Source of the DNA: Chondrus crispus
Taxonomy: Eukaryota > Rhodophyta > Florideophyceae > Gigartinales > Gigartinaceae
DNA: 64,000 bases
NCBI RefSeq assembly: GCF_000350225.1
Contig: NW_005179177.1
Location: forward strand, 60,524-124,523
Direction of reading: 5' to 3'
Shown here: positions 41,772 through 52,086 of the stretch, piece by piece
Layout: every line of letters starts with the position of its first letter
Numbering within the stretch: position 1 is the first letter of the stretch
Program-made: the position numbers and the translations under genes
Notes under the pieces: model-generated
The model's database searches: none
What the model saw: the letters and a program-made list of their open reading frames with translations, nothing else
What the model was told of the DNA's origin: nothing

Positions 41772-43736
41772 CTACGCCATTTCATCGCTCTTAGTGAAAT
41801 CCTCTATTGCAACTTCGATCAAATCCTCGGAAGCATCTTCGGAAGTACCCCCGCCAGTGCCCTCGGAATTGCCTTTGGTCGAAGCCTCAGCGGCACCCTG
41901 GGTCGAGCCCTCTCCCGTCGTCGAGTTGTCATCACCCTCTCCCCTCTTTGCTTTGTTCACCCTCTCCGCCTCCTGCGGGTCCAGCACCATTTCTAAAAAG
42001 ATTACGAAGCACGCCACGAAAGCCAGTATGAAGAAAACCTGCAGCTTGGTCAGCGTCAGGCTCAGATGGCTGTCCTTTGGACACTGCCCGATCGACTTGA
42101 CATAATTCTCTGGCCTTGGGAGCAACCCCGATCGCTGCATGTCCAGCGTTGCGTTGCTCATCATTTCCGTGTACTCGGAGCCACGCGGAAGAAGGAACGA
42201 CAGTCCACCCAGGAAGCAAGGCTCGCCCGTTGACACTACCTTCTGGCAGTACTTTCCGTGGGCAAGACTCATGCCCGTGGCAGTGAGACCGATCATAAAT
42301 TTGCACTTTTTCTCGTACAACTTCTTGGCGCCTTTTTCGTATGATGAAACCAGCATCGGAGTGTGACCCTTGTGACAGGGACTGGCCAGGGGAATGGGAA
42401 GTGTAGTTGTTAGCAACCACTATTTGAGAGAAACACGGAGGTAACGAGGTAAGCGTGACGTACTCTGTAGCGATAGCGTCATCCCAGAACACTTCTATGG
42501 CTCCTCCTTCTGGCACGCACACTTCATACGGGGGTATATGGCACTTTTTCAGGTCTTCAATATTGCGATAGTCAGAAACGAGGGTATCCTGTACAAGTAC
42601 CGCACTGTTAAAAACGTGGGAAGGCGTTAATTTCTTTCCGTGAGATCCTCGCTGGGAGTCTGAGGCTGCTGGTGTCTGAAGACAAAACAACTTACGTCAT
42701 TGCCGCTTCGTATGTCAAAATGAGGAAAAGGCTGCATAGAGCAATGAGCAGGTTGAGAACCCATTGTCTCGAGCTCGTCTTGCCCTCGATGGGATCGTAG
42801 CCACCTTGACCGACCATACGGCTCACTAATGGAGATGGTTCGCGAAAAGTAGAAAAGTGATAGAAATGGGGAGAGAAAACTAAGTCAGAGGCAAAAGAAA
42901 GAATTTGAATGAAGCCAAACTTCTTTCGACAAAGACTTACGTGTGCTTTGCAGTGCCTTTCGCAATCGATATGGTATGCGACTCTTCAACAAATAGTGCT
43001 TCATCCTGCGCACCCGAGAAGATGTTCTCGGCAGCGGCTGGTAAGATTCATCCGGGGGTACGAAGCGCCTGTCAAGCATTTTGAGAAACGTAAACACACA
43101 AACAAGCCCGAATATGAAAACCACACAGTGGTAGAGAAAGCAGTGATGAAGAAGGCGCCCGCAGATGCCGAGGAAGTGTTATCCGTATGCACAACGATGC
43201 TCAGGCCGTCGATAGCGAACGGCGGCAGAAAATCCACTCGCCTGAATCGCTCAGGATTCCGAAACCAGCCACCGACGGCCATTTCGCACTGGCATTTTGG
43301 GTCTTCCCGAATATTCCCATCTTCTGTAGTGCACTCGTCTATGTTTTTGACGATAGCGTTGAATTGCACGTCGTCCTCGTTTCTCAACTCTTTGAGAGAC
43401 TCGCATCGAAATCCAAGCCTTTCTTGCAGCTGTTCAAGGTACCGAATGGCCAGTCCATCGTATCCATGAATCTGAAAGTGAGCTAACATGCGAAGGTTAG
43501 CTGTGCAAGCGTCGCTGTCGCAGTGTGAATTCGCGTAGTCCGATTGGAATGAACATGGTTCCTACCTTAGCTTCGTTCCTTACGATTATTGGATTCTCCA
43601 TGGCGGTGCAGCAGCGAAGATTGACCCCATCGAGATCGCGCTCCATGGCCTCAGTCGCGCAGAGGAACAGGCCGAACACTGCTGTGATGTTGACCATGGA
43701 TTTGCGAAACATTGTCTTGGAATCCAATTTCGACAT
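41772..43736 (-). CDS. ionotropic glutamate receptor-like channel, five exons
   Basis: Exons as read: 43736-43566, 43471-42941, 42825-42696, 42604-42464, 42381-41772, with GT-AG introns of 82-115 bp; branch sites such as CTAAC are visible. Order: signal peptide (VNITAVFGLFLCATEA); ligand lobe S1 (IHGYDGLAIRYLEQL, VDFLPPFAIDGLSIVV); first membrane helix ending FTFLKMLDRRF; a basic loop; second helix (VLNLLIALCSLFLILTYEAAMT); lobe S2 (GLSFLLPRGSEYTEMMSNAT); last helix (LQVFFILAFVACFVIFLEMVL); acidic Ser/Gly/Glu tail. Predicted length is about 527 residues. One apparent single-base deletion lies near 43110 (exon 2), just before the first helix. No amino-terminal LIVBP domain. The classic SYTANLAAF pore motif and a clear pore loop are missing, so channel activity is uncertain. 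Confidence 0.65.
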
Positions 43737-43944
43737 AATAGAGTTTCATTGCACACATTCAACTGCTACGGGATTGCAAGTTGATGCAAACTGTACATAT
43801 ATATACTATGCGGTGTTGCAGAATGTTAGGACGAAAGGCTTTATTTTATGAACAGAATCTGCTTCCTCTTGCGTCGACAGAACAACTGTTCTTAGGAAGG
43901 CAATAACAGTGTTTATTCTGTGCGGAAGATTGAGTGAGAGTTTT

Positions 43945-44439
43945 TTAATCAGAAGACGGACTGCGCTTGCGTCTTGACCAAGGCCCCTGTAATGGTCGAT
44001 GTGACGCTTCTTTCCTACAGTACGCCAGTTCTAAGACGAAAATTGGTAAGCTCACCGTGAAGTGACTGCCCTCAGGTGGGTCATCATCCCGAGGAGTGAC
44101 GTGGTCTGCATACTTTTTTCTATGGTCGGCTAGTGTCGAAGCTAATAGGAACCTTGTATGCTCGCGCCCGTGACCAAGAGATGGAGTAGGCAAAACTTTT
44201 TCGTCTAAGCAAAGGTACTAGGGGTGGATTCTATGGGCATGAGCACCACGAGACTGTATCCTTTCATCAACGCGGTAATGTAAGGTATACTCGTCCTGCA
44301 TGGTGTCTTCTTCGCAGCAAGGAGCTCTACCTGAAGCATGGGAGCAGAGTTCTTCCGCACCACACCTGAACAGGGCAATATGCCCCTCATGGACAGCCTG
44401 CAATCCAGCAATGTGGCTATTAGGGCTAATGTATCTCAC
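43945..44439 (-). other. possible spliced gene, unresolved
   Basis: The minus strand shows splice-like sequences (GATTGCAG near 44400; GGTGAGC...GTACTGTAG near 44055-44015) and a piece VHEGHIALFR near 44390 that faintly resembles the start of erlin/SPFH proteins (EGHxGVYxR). No model gives a convincing continuous protein. It may be a pseudogene. Confidence 0.2.
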
Positions 44440-46293
44440 AGAACGGTAAATTACTTGTCCGAGGGCTCGGCTCTAGGGATACAAATTCGTCCAGCATGCT
44501 TTCAAACGCGACGTCACCATGCAATAGAGATCAGTTTCTATGACAGCAAGGACGCTGGAAGCACGCACCAGGAGGCAACTCCTAAATCTCAACAATCTCG
44601 GCTCTTGCGACCAATCCCCTACAAGTGTACAGTATCTGTGCTTCGGGCGTGTGTCCATAGTGGTAAGCACGGGGGGAAGTGGCTGTAGGCCGTCCTTCCC
44701 GCTCTGTTTCGGACGCGTCTCCATAGTGAACGGTTGACGTGTGATGATGGAGGAAAGGCCAAAACCCTGCGCACTGCTCTGCGGGGATAATTCTGCCAGC
44801 ACGGCGCAAATATTATTCATTGCTCGTGCGCATGGCTTCTGCTCGCATGCACGTGCAGGCCCTGATGCCCTTGAGTGGCTCGGCAATTTTTTTGTTTTTT
44901 TCTCGAGTACAACAAAGGCATGGATGGCGTCTTTGGAGGCACTTTGCCTGTCTCGGGATTTATTCTTCTTCTCGCCAACAAATTATAACCGCCAACTGCC
45001 TACAAGTATAGGGCGCTTCCTTTACGTGGAGGGCATGTTTGCGCGCTAGGTAAGCCTACAAGGCAAGAAGAAGATTAGGCTGCGTCAGCAAGTTTGAAAG
45101 ATACAATCGCATTCCTTCTATTTCATTGTGCTGGAAGTCATGGATGCTGTCTCGAGATCCAGACGTCCTTCCCTTGTCATGGGGCCCAGTTGCTGCATAC
45201 TTGCTGTAGCAAATGGAATGGATGTATCGTTCGATTGAAGGTGGAATAAAGACAGTATGAACTTCGGACAGCTTCCAAAACTGAGCCGAGGCTGTGAGAG
45301 CGCAGCTCTTTTCTCACAAAACCGAGTCTGATTAATGGGTTTGGCGAAACGGCAACGAGCATTTCAATATGTAAAGGTTTTACGAGTACACCCAGCCGAA
45401 AAACGGACTGGCGAAATGACGTGATAAGTACGTATCGTGTTGTTAAACTATCAAGATAATCCGTCTTCTTCTCTTTTCAAGTTGCTTTTATCTGTTTTTG
45501 AATGAAAACGATAGCAGATATATCACGGTTGGGTCTCAGTTTCTGTTGGCAACTATTTGCAAAACAGACAGCTACAAAAACCTGGAGGCCATGTTCATGC
45601 TGCCTCATGGAGGTTAGGTACTGTGTTGGAAGGAGGAGGGGCTGAGGAAAACGACTAAACTGCTGACACGCCAGCCGGAAGCATGTCGTTCGGCATCACT
45701 CGTGGCAGAATACTGTATGTCTCCGCTCTAGGCCGTTGGTGCTCACTTCGACTGCGCTTGCAACGTGGAGCAGATCAGGGAAGCCGCCCTACCTTTCGCA
45801 ACAGAATCAATGGTGCAACAAAATTCCATTGGTTAAACCGGCCACGTACAACAGACTCGGGGAAAATACGAACACACGATAGACTATGGTAGACTCCTGC
45901 ATCGTGAGCATTCTCACTCCGATTTCATGCGCTCTCGTCATCGGGGGAAACTAATTTAAATGCGGATCCAGTAGGTCACGAAGGCAGTAACGCGGGCATT
46001 GCACAAAGACTCGCTTTATGCGCATTTACTGACCATGTCCTGAGAGTGCAGTTCTCTCAAGAATGTTACCAAAAGCGCATTCATTGGTCAAGGTTGTCCG
46101 TAAGGTAACGCGTTGTCTTTTTCCATTTGCCCACAAACGTGTAGGTAATTTTATTCAAATGCAAGGGGGGGCCGATACAGTGGCATGCGGGCGGACGTCA
46201 AGGAATCACACTTGCGGAGGATAGGATGGAGCCGACCCATGACACGGCATGCGGGCAATTGTCGCCGCGGCGACCACAAACTGGTTGGACGTA
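44440..46293. other. spacer without recognised gene
   Basis: Short frames only. A 20-bp imperfect duplication (TTTCGGRCGYGTSTCCATAGT) lies near 44640-44735. Nothing else stands out. Confidence 0.4.
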
Positions 46294-46297
46294 AAGT

Positions 46298-46377
46298 TGT
46301 TGGATATCGCTACCACATATACTGTGCACATCCCTCTCCACCTGTCTCCTGGCCAGGGGGCGCTCCCTTTTACCACA
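46298..46377 (+). repeat. left short LTR
   Basis: 80 bp, TGTTGGATATCGCTACC...TTTTACCACA. Compared with the right copy it lacks 64 bp that lie between two GATATCGCTA motifs there, consistent with deletion between direct repeats. Flank AAGT 46294-46297. Confidence 0.8.
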
Positions 46378-46390
46378 GGTTATGGTCCCG
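46378..46390 (+). promoter_or_regulatory. primer-binding site of the short-LTR element
   Basis: GGTTATGGTCCCG, identical to the primer site of copia 3, including the preceding ACCACA. Its ATG opens a 16-codon frame (MVPWRILLRTDAQHK) that starts like copia 3 gag (MVP). Confidence 0.75.
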
Positions 46391-46494
46391 TGGCGCATCC
46401 TGCTGCGCACCGATGCTCAACACAAGTGATCGCGAGTTCAACTTTCAACGTTTTCCAAGACTTTCAACTGTACGGCGACTGTCAAGCACCCCCC

Positions 46495-46575
46495 TTACAG
46501 CACGCTCCAACACCAAGGCCTCTGCTACTCACCACCCTCTTACAGCACGCTCCAATACCAAGGCCTCTGCTGCAC
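46495..46575 (+). repeat. tandem pair in the 5' leader
   Basis: Two units of about 40 bp (TTACAGCACGCTCCAAYACC AAGGCCTCTGCT). A related CCACGGCCTCTGCTTC occurs near the right LTR at 51876, suggesting both belong to the outer element. Confidence 0.6.
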
Positions 46576-46590
46576 ATCATCCCTGTGATT

Positions 46591-46673
46591 ACGACTGAGC
46601 AAAAGGGGAGGTGCCGTTGGCCAACTAAATGAGAGAGGAATGACTGGGAGTCATATGAAGGAATCACCACAAT
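46591..46673 (+). repeat. 83-bp repeat, inverted copy at 53145-53227
   Basis: GCAAAAGGGGAGGTGCCGTT ... GAAGGAATCACCAC lies directly upstream of ORF1, and the complement occurs at 53145-53227. It probably marks the 5' untranslated region of the RT element and a stray copy. Confidence 0.75.
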
Positions 46674-46707
46674 CCCCAAGCACGGTCAAACATACAGCTT
46701 CGCCGCG

Positions 46708-48699
46708 ATGCCGAAGAAGACGAACGAGTTGCGACCTCCGCCGTTGTCGCCGCCCTCCACCGCTGCCCTCGCCGCTCCGCCGTTGTCGGCGCCGGCGCCC
46801 CGCGCCCCGCCTCCCACCACCGCCGCCCCAGGCCGTCCGAGCCCTCCCCTGCCTGTCACGGCCCCTCCTGCCGCTCCTGCCGCGCACACCGCTGTGCCCG
46901 CTCCCGCCTCTGCACGTAGCGCCGCCGCACTGCTGTTCTCGGCGCCGGCGCCCCGCGCCTCGCCTCAAGCCACCGTCGCCCCAGACCCTCCGACCCCGCC
47001 CATGCACGGCACGGCCCCTCTTGCGGCCCGGATCGATGCTCCCGCCCTCGCCCACGCACGTTCCGCCACCACACGGGCCGCACCCGTCTCCCCCCACCTG
47101 CCGCGCGCTGCCACCACCCCTTCCTCCCTGCCACACCCCCGCGGTGTACCTCTCCGCCCCGCGCCGTCATGGGCTTCCGTCGCCCGCTCCGGCGTACCCG
47201 GATTCGACTCGAACCCTTTATCTCGCTCTGCGCCTCGGTATTCTCTCGCGGCGCCTCCGATCATCCATCTGCCAAGTGTCCCAGTGAGATCCCATGCCCC
47301 TCTGCTAACCCTCGCTGCCGCACATGCGCTAGTCTCCGCCCCTCCCACAGCCACACACACAGCACATGGGCTGGCCTTTGCCCCTACCACAGCGACACAC
47401 GCTGATCACGCAGCACCTGCGCTGGCCTGTGCCCCTACTACAGCCACACACGCTGAACACGCCGCACATGCGCTCGTCTCCGCCCCAACGACAGCCACCC
47501 GCGGTGATTTAATGGCAGCCCGCGCCCTCCTGCGCACTGTCAGCCTCCCCGTCCGTCTTGAACCCAACACAGGAACCCCTGAGGCCCCTCCCCCCGCGAT
47601 CACCGCCCTTGCAGTCGCTCTCACTTCCTCCCCAACCGGCGCCTTCGCGCCGTTCGCTGCTACTCAAGATGCCCTCCGCCTCGGGGCACGCCTCGCCACC
47701 GCCCCCATCCCTCCCCACGTCATCTTCCCGGGCGCCGCCAAATGGACCTACATATATTTGGCTGTCGCCGACGTTGGCGCCCTGACGCGCGTGCTCGCTC
47801 ACACGCGCCTAGTCTACGAGGACTTGCAACTCCTCTCCGTCCCCCTCTCTACCCTGGCCAAGTCCATGGCCCCCTCGCCTGCTGCCGGGGTCGCCCGCCG
47901 CCTCTCGCTCGAGTCTCAACGCCTGCTGCGCCGCAACACTCCCACCTCTGTGCCTATGGTTCTCCGTACAGCCCTCGCAGGTGCCCTCAGGGAGACATCC
48001 CGTGCCATTTACGCTACCCTCGCAGATGTCCATCCACGGCCCCCGACCCGCCCCTCCGCACGGGACCCCGCTCCGCCTGCCGTCACTGCAAGACCCGCGT
48101 CCCCACCTCACGTCAGTCTGCCCCCTCCCGCCACCGATGCCGACGCTACTCGCCGTCAGGCCGTCACGACCGCCAACTCCCCGACGCCCCAGCCCAGCAC
48201 AGCCTCCACGCCCTCTACGGCTTCCCCAGAGGGCCTCACCCGCTCCGCTGCGGCACCGGATGTTACTGTGTCCACCCCCGCCACACAAGCCCCACTCGTT
48301 CCCGGTGCCCCACCCGAAGCCGTCACCTACACGCCCCCGACGCCCACACCTGCAGCTGAGGGGCCCCCTCTTCCAGACCCCGCCCCCGAGCCCTTCGCGG
48401 ACCGCCCGGAAACCCCGGTCCCCACTCTCACCGATGCCGTGGCCGCCCTCCCCATCACCGCGGCCACACCCCAGCATAACCCCACTCAGCCCAACAGTTG
48501 CTCTCTCATGGCTGAAACAGCGCAACCCACCTCGCCACACGCACGTTTCACCCCTCATCCTCTGCAGTGGCCCCCCCTCCCGTCGTTCGACATACAGCCG
48601 CGCATAAAACGTGCGCTCTCCACAAGCGCCAAGACTCCGCCCACGAAGCGCTCCTCCGCCTCCCAGGCCTCGCCTGCGCCCCCCACTAATAACGCATGA
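46708..48699 (+). CDS. ORF1 of the non-LTR-type element, Pro/Ala-rich
   Basis: 663 residues from ATG 46708 (MPKKTNELRPPPLSPP). Strongly Pro/Ala/Thr/Ser-rich with repeated AHALVSAPTTATHA-like units (about 47320-47510). A short folded-looking part near residues 340-440 (AAKWTYIYLAVADVGAL, LLRRNTPTSVPMVLRTALAG). No zinc knuckle or RRM recognised. By position it corresponds to the RNA-binding ORF1 of two-ORF LINEs. The stop TGA (48697-48699) overlaps the start of ORF2. Confidence 0.6.
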   Translation: MPKKTNELRPPPLSPPSTAALAAPPLSAPAPRAPPPTTAAPGRPSPPLPVTAPPAAPAAHTAVPAPASARSAAALLFSAPAPRASPQATVAPDPPTPPMHGTAPLAARIDAPALAHARSATTRAAPVSPHLPRAATTPSSLPHPRGVPLRPAPSWASVARSGVPGFDSNPLSRSAPRYSLAAPPIIHLPSVPVRSHAPLLTLAAAHALVSAPPTATHTAHGLAFAPTTATHADHAAPALACAPTTATHAEHAAHALVSAPTTATRGDLMAARALLRTVSLPVRLEPNTGTPEAPPPAITALAVALTSSPTGAFAPFAATQDALRLGARLATAPIPPHVIFPGAAKWTYIYLAVADVGALTRVLAHTRLVYEDLQLLSVPLSTLAKSMAPSPAAGVARRLSLESQRLLRRNTPTSVPMVLRTALAGALRETSRAIYATLADVHPRPPTRPSARDPAPPAVTARPASPPHVSLPPPATDADATRRQAVTTANSPTPQPSTASTPSTASPEGLTRSAAAPDVTVSTPATQAPLVPGAPPEAVTYTPPTPTPAAEGPPLPDPAPEPFADRPETPVPTLTDAVAALPITAATPQHNPTQPNSCSLMAETAQPTSPHARFTPHPLQWPPLPSFDIQPRIKRALSTSAKTPPTKRSSASQASPAPPTNNA

Positions 48700-51600
48700 T
48701 CCCGGCAGACACCAATCACACCGCTGGCCCAGACCCTCCCATCACTCCCTTCCCTCCTACCCTCCCCGCTACTGCTACCTCGTCCACACCCCATTCCGAC
48801 CCCTCTCCCAGCCTCTCTCCACCCCGAACCTCCCCCCTCCCGACTGTGCAAGAGGTCCTTTGCTCCCCGCTTCGGCCATCTGACGTCTTCTCCTCCATCC
48901 CCGGCCCATGCCTCCACAGCACTGTTCTCCTGTTCATACGCCTCGTCCGAGCTGCCACAGCTGCTCGTACTCTCGAAACCACTCATGAAGCCTTCATGCG
49001 CTTGCACATGCTCCCCACTGCAGTTCTTCGGAAATCTTTCCGTGGCGAGCCCGGCTGGAGATCTTCCCGCGGTCAAATGCACGCCCTCCGCCTCAGAATT
49101 CGGCGAGGAAGCCGAGGGTCCGAATGGGGAGCTCTGTGGAAAGAAGCTGTGGATGCCCACCAAGCACGGCTGGAATGGATACAGACACACGCACGTCATC
49201 GCGCATCTACAGGCTCGTCTTCTGCCCGTGCAGCACGTGCAATGAGGCTCGCGTCACAAGCCCAGTATGGGCGTGCCATGCGTACGCTCATTAACCCGCC
49301 CCTCGCCGACCTTAACGACGACACCACAATTCACAAACTCCGTGCACTCCACCCAACCCCAATTGTGCCAGTGGTGCCCTTGCCACACTCCGCACACCCG
49401 CGGCCCCCAGAAATCACTGAGCAGCACGTCCTACAGGCTGTCCCCCGCCTGAATCCCAACTCGGCAGCGGGCCCCGATCGTATGTCTCCGAAACTATTGC
49501 ACCTCCTCGCGAACACGAAAATCAGGTCAGAAGCAGGTGTGACCGGCCTGTCCGCACTCACCAGTCTCGTCAATAGACTGGCACGCGGATCCCTTCCCCT
49601 CCGCACTGCCTCACTCGCCAGCGCCGCTACGCTCCTGCCATTAAACCCACGCCCAGGGAAAATCAGGCCTATTGCTATCGGACAAAGCCTGCGCCGCCTG
49701 GTCACCAAAGTGCTTCTCCAGGCGGCCATCGAGGACACGCGGGAACATCTCGCGCCTGAGCAAATGGCAAATGGAGTTCCCAACGGAATTGACGCAATCG
49801 TTCACGACGCGCGGATGCTCGTTCGTCGCCACGGACACGACCCACAGTACATCACGGTTTCCATCGATGCCTCCAACGCGCTCAATAATTTTTCTCGCCA
49901 AACAGTGCTTCAAAGTCTCCCTGATCGCGCGCCGTCGTTATCGAGGTATCTGGACATGATTTACTCACGAACTCCTCCGCCGCTCATTGTCCCTTCCTCG
50001 CCGCCTACAGTTCTGTCCAGTCGAGAAGGGACTCAACAAGGAGACCCGTCCAGCATGTTGTTGTTCTCACTCGCCCTGCAGCCGCTTGCACGCCACATCT
50101 CCGAGTCATGCGACCTCCTCATGAACAGATGGTATGCCGACGACGGCACAATTGTCGGCAGAGTTGAGGAAGTAGTGAAAGCGCTCGCCATTATCAAAGC
50201 AGAAGGCCCCAAACAACAGTTTTTACTGAACCCTACAAAGACACGTGTGTTTTGGCCCACCGTCAACCCTGAAATTCTGAGCCCCCTGTTTAAGGTGGCC
50301 CCGTTCAGTGTTGCAGAGGAAGGATTGGACCTCCTCGGAGCCCCAATCGGTTCACATGGCTTCATGACACAGTACATACAGACAAAATTACTGCAGTGCA
50401 ACAACGCCCTTTCCCAGCTAGACCGAATACCTGAAGCTCGAACCCGCTTCCACTTACACCGGGTTTCCGCTTCTGCCTGTCGTGTGCAGCATCTTTTTCG
50501 CATGGTTCCCCCGGACTTTGCTCTGTCATACGCCCAACAATTTGACCGGGAACAACTTGACGCGTATGCTCGCTTTAATAGTGTGACTCTTTCCCCAACC
50601 ATCGCGGCTCAAATTCGCTTGCCGTTCAGGCATGGAGGCCACGGCTTCACGTCCTTGGCTACCACTATCCCCGCCTCATACGGAGCCAGTCTCATTGACG
50701 CCGCCCCCGTCCGCTTGCAGGGCCCCCAGTTGCCCTCCGTCACACAATATCAGCGTTTTGCAAGAAGCACCCTGCGTGTGGTCCTCAGAAACTTGCCCCC
50801 CAGTGTAAAACTGCCACACTTTGCGTTGACGGAGGCGGATCTCGGTTGCTTAGAACCAGCTGCCTTAGTGTCGCGACCTGAACGCATACACAACTTTTTA
50901 CTTCAGGCGCAACAAAGTGCAGCAGCCCGCACATACTGGCAAAAGAACCTTTGGGAGTCGTTTCCTGATCCAGCAGACCACAGCACCGCAAGCATACGCA
51001 GACGAGTCAGGTATAATTCCTTACTTTCCCCGGGTGCTACATCCTTCCTCACTGCCCACCCAGCTGCTACGTCTCGCGTTCACAATGCCACGTGGGCCAC
51101 GATGCTCCAACGCCACCTAGATGCTCACGTCACACAAGATTCTGTCTCCCCGCTGCGTTGCTCCCATTGCTCTAAACCGATGGACACCAGAGGCGACCAT
51201 GCTACTATATGTCGCCACGGTTTCGGCACGGTACACCGACATAACACCGTCCGGAATGTCTTTGCCCGACAAGTCTTCCGTCCAGCTGGTCTGGCCTACT
51301 CCCTCGAGGTCCCGTTTCTCATACCCAATACCTCTGCACGCCCTGCCGACATACTCGTACAGCCCTCGCCGCCTCCTCCCGGTCTGCTTCCAGATAAGCC
51401 AACGGCTTATGATATCACTATTGGCAGCCCGTTTCGTAAAGGCGTGTTATACCAAGCCGCGCGCCACAGTTCTGGAGCCGCCGAAGCAGGCGCGTATCGC
51501 AAGCGCAAGGCCCTCGACCGCGCCATCCGCAACGCTCTGCTTATCGAGGACCACGGTCCTCCCCCGTCCCTGGACTGGCACTTTCAACCACTGTCTTTCG

Positions 51601-51809
51601 ACACTCTGGGTGCGCCCTCACAATCCACGCTTCAAGTCATAGACGCTCATGCAAAACTGATCGCTCTCCGCAGCTCCTGCACGATAGCAACTGCAAAGTC
51701 ACGCATTCACCAACGCCTGAGCTTTGCCATATGGTCCAGTGTCGCTGCAGCTATCCTTTCTCGCCTACCGACACACGTTGCGGACATCACGTACCCGATA
51801 GAAGTATAA
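48696..51809 (+). CDS. ORF2: non-LTR-type reverse transcriptase with C-terminal zinc/endonuclease-like domain
   Basis: 1037 residues. The start ATG overlaps the ORF1 stop (ATGA). The N-terminus (1-240) lacks an APE endonuclease. RT motifs: PRLNPNSAAGPDRMSP near 250, RPGKIRPIAIGQSLRRLV near 325, VSIDASNALNN near 390, EGTQQGDPSSMLLFSLALQP near 445, NRWYADDGTIVGR near 477 with catalytic ADD. The C-terminus has a zinc motif CSHCSKPMDTRGDHATICRHG near 820 and RPADILV...AYDITIGSP near 880-910, a layout like the restriction-like endonuclease of R2/NeSL-type LINEs. The protein would nick target DNA and copy RNA onto it. The frame is intact. Confidence 0.82.
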   Translation: MIPADTNHTAGPDPPITPFPPTLPATATSSTPHSDPSPSLSPPRTSPLPTVQEVLCSPLRPSDVFSSIPGPCLHSTVLLFIRLVRAATAARTLETTHEAFMRLHMLPTAVLRKSFRGEPGWRSSRGQMHALRLRIRRGSRGSEWGALWKEAVDAHQARLEWIQTHARHRASTGSSSARAARAMRLASQAQYGRAMRTLINPPLADLNDDTTIHKLRALHPTPIVPVVPLPHSAHPRPPEITEQHVLQAVPRLNPNSAAGPDRMSPKLLHLLANTKIRSEAGVTGLSALTSLVNRLARGSLPLRTASLASAATLLPLNPRPGKIRPIAIGQSLRRLVTKVLLQAAIEDTREHLAPEQMANGVPNGIDAIVHDARMLVRRHGHDPQYITVSIDASNALNNFSRQTVLQSLPDRAPSLSRYLDMIYSRTPPPLIVPSSPPTVLSSREGTQQGDPSSMLLFSLALQPLARHISESCDLLMNRWYADDGTIVGRVEEVVKALAIIKAEGPKQQFLLNPTKTRVFWPTVNPEILSPLFKVAPFSVAEEGLDLLGAPIGSHGFMTQYIQTKLLQCNNALSQLDRIPEARTRFHLHRVSASACRVQHLFRMVPPDFALSYAQQFDREQLDAYARFNSVTLSPTIAAQIRLPFRHGGHGFTSLATTIPASYGASLIDAAPVRLQGPQLPSVTQYQRFARSTLRVVLRNLPPSVKLPHFALTEADLGCLEPAALVSRPERIHNFLLQAQQSAAARTYWQKNLWESFPDPADHSTASIRRRVRYNSLLSPGATSFLTAHPAATSRVHNATWATMLQRHLDAHVTQDSVSPLRCSHCSKPMDTRGDHATICRHGFGTVHRHNTVRNVFARQVFRPAGLAYSLEVPFLIPNTSARPADILVQPSPPPPGLLPDKPTAYDITIGSPFRKGVLYQAARHSSGAAEAGAYRKRKALDRAIRNALLIEDHGPPPSLDWHFQPLSFDTLGAPSQSTLQVIDAHAKLIALRSSCTIATAKSRIHQRLSFAIWSSVAAAILSRLPTHVADITYPIEV

Positions 51810-51942
51810 TTCACCTTCATATCTGCTAGTGTATCTGTAAGCGCACCCCTTCTGCATTGATAAATTTACCCACACCACGGCCTCTGCTTCCTCCCCACTT
51901 CCCCGCGTTCATTCACCTCACTACAAGTCAGATCGCGGCGAC

Positions 51943-52086
51943 TGTTGGATATCGCTAACGCTCATCCTTTCTACGATCTTCCCCTTCGTTCTTTTCCTTA
52001 CAGCTCTGTCAGATATCGCTACTACATATACTGTGCACATCCCTCTCCACCTGTCTCTTGGCCAGGGGGCACTCCCTTTTACCACA
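51943..52086 (+). repeat. right short LTR
   Basis: 144 bp matching the left 80-bp LTR with a 64-bp addition after its first 15 bp. Followed by AAGT 52087-52090. Confidence 0.75.

Larger units (their letters stand above)
46298..52086 (+). mobile_element. composite retroelement: short LTR pair enclosing a non-LTR-type RT unit
   Basis: Outer repeats 46298-46377 (80 bp) and 51943-52086 (144 bp) begin TGT, end TTTTACCACA and are flanked by AAGT on both sides. A primer site GGTTATGGTCCCG follows the left repeat. Repeats this short with a primer site resemble TRIM elements. Inside lie ORF1 (46708-48699) and ORF2 (48696-51809), whose RT is of the non-LTR type. The simplest reading is a LINE-like element nested in a TRIM; a true chimera is possible. 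I see no poly-A tail and no polypurine tract before the right repeat. Confidence 0.65.

Noticed and set aside
43085-43120. 35-nt intron in exon 2 of the glutamate receptor-like gene
   Set aside because: It would restore frame but truncate the first membrane helix; a single-base deletion gives a complete helix ending LKMLDRRF and is the better explanation.
46651-47136. Gly/Arg-rich minus-strand frames opposite ORF1
   Set aside because: Mirror of the Pro/Ala-rich ORF1.
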